Shown here: in pieces, positions 63,423 through 64,000 of the stretch | Position numbering within the stretch: position 1 is the stretch's first letter | Layout: the number at the start of each line of letters is the position of its first letter | NCBI GenBank assembly: GCA_947088675.1 | Contig: CAMUHN010000004.1 | Span: forward strand, 1 to 64,000 | Direction: 5' to 3' | DNA from: an uncultured Roseburia sp. | Lineage (GTDB): Bacteria; Bacillota; Clostridia; Lachnospirales; Lachnospiraceae | Length of the DNA: 64,000 nt | Position numbers and translations under genes: made by a program | Notes under the pieces: generated by a model | Told to the model about the DNA's origin: nothing | Seen by the model: the letters and a program-made list of their open reading frames with translations, nothing else | The model's database searches: none

Positions 63423-64000
63423 GTGGACTTTGTACATAAATCCGTATTATTGGAAGAAGCAGTATCCAATCTGAAGATACGTTCTGACGGGATCTATATT
63501 GACGGCACACTTGGCGGGGGCGGCCATTCCGCAGAAATTGCCAGGCGCTTAACAGGCGGAAGACTGATTGGAATTGATCAGGACGCAGACGCCATAAGAG
63601 CAGCCGGGGAGCGTTTAGCCGTCTATGGCGATCGTGTGATCATCCGAAGAAACAACTATGCAAATATGAAAGAAGAAGCAGAGCAGCTTGGGATCTGTTC
63701 GGTGGACGGGATTTTACTCGACCTTGGAGTTTCCTCGTTCCAGCTGGATACGGCAGAGCGTGGATTTTCTTACCGCGATCCAAATGCCCCGCTTGATATG
63801 CGAATGGATGACCGTATGGAAATGACGGCAGCCGATATTGTCAATCATTACACTGAAAGGGATTTATACCGTGTCATACGTGATTACGGGGAGGATAAAT
63901 TCGCGAAAAACATAGCAAAACATATTGCTCTTGCAAGAGAGAGGGCGCCGATTTTGACGGCGGGGGAACTTACAGAGATCATACGGGGATCCATCCCGAT
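63423..64000 (+). CDS. rsmH: 16S rRNA m4C1402 methyltransferase RsmH (partial, 3' end outside window)
   Basis: The first 192 codons are present and open to the window edge. [10 protein letters not shown] at the start, SAM motif [13 protein letters not shown], then [14 protein letters not shown] and the [17 protein letters not shown] region are diagnostic. Start is GTG 63423 with GGAGGGAT upstream, 12 nt after mraZ. It methylates N4 of C1402 in 16S rRNA and belongs to the dcw cluster. Confidence 0.95.
   Translation, partial: MDFVHKSVLLEEAVSNLKIRSDGIYIDGTLGGGGHSAEIARRLTGGRLIGIDQDADAIRAAGERLAVYGDRVIIRRNNYANMKEEAEQLGICSVDGILLDLGVSSFQLDTAERGFSYRDPNAPLDMRMDDRMEMTAADIVNHYTERDLYRVIRDYGEDKFAKNIAKHIALARERAPILTAGELTEIIRGSIP

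Overview
The window looks like chromosomal DNA from a Gram-positive, spore-former-related Clostridia bacterium, most likely a Lachnospiraceae relative. The reasons are strong GGAGG ribosome sites, moderate GC, many short tightly packed operons, a clostridial-type 6S RNA, DUF1540, SpoIID-domain and giant acyl-CoA dehydratase activase proteins, and a VanG/VanT pair. No prophage, insertion sequence with transposase, rRNA or CRISPR array was seen. The species cannot be named from this sequence alone.

Left part (1-17.9 kb), mostly housekeeping: tRNA-Trp; an L20-type leader with attenuator; infC (AUU start)-rpmI-rplT running into ilvN-ilvC; minCDE; leuS-leuC-leuD; a reverse-strand AP2-domain protein; thrC; a CheX-like/CheY pair; citrate synthase; cytidine deaminase; ATP-type PEP carboxykinase. 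Branched-chain amino acid genes (ilvN, ilvC, leuC, leuD, leuS) are interleaved with translation and division genes.

Middle part (17.9-33 kb): a probable 6S RNA followed by a three-fold 18-bp repeat inside a small ORF; a SpoIID-domain protein; a 150-bp palindromic MITE-like element; a YihY protein; a GntR-ABC operon; an MBOAT acyltransferase with its SGNH partner; an XRE/TPR regulator divergent from a three-gene ABC-2 exporter; an MCP; and galE.

Right part (33-64 kb): a 2346-residue secreted GH2 enzyme with C-terminal BspA-type leucine-rich repeats; an XRE regulator next to vanG-vanT (no vanXY or vanRS beside them); a molybdenum-cofactor operon (moaC, a MoeA-like gene, moaA, a MOSC-XdhC fusion); an acetyltransferase; a UvrX-type polymerase with YolD-like partner; a response regulator-ABC-histidine kinase cassette; a 1422-residue activase; a rhomboid-like protein; DUF1540; a phospholipase-C-family protein; and the start of the division/cell-wall cluster (mraZ-rsmH), with a periodic MraZ operator.

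The most unusual signal is a pair of about 150-bp intergenic elements at 29004-29151 and 47992-48149. Each forms three hairpins whose stems differ by compensatory changes between the copies. Each sits exactly after an upstream gene ending in ...Gly-Gly-stop, and each is bounded by a short Shine-Dalgarno-like direct repeat.
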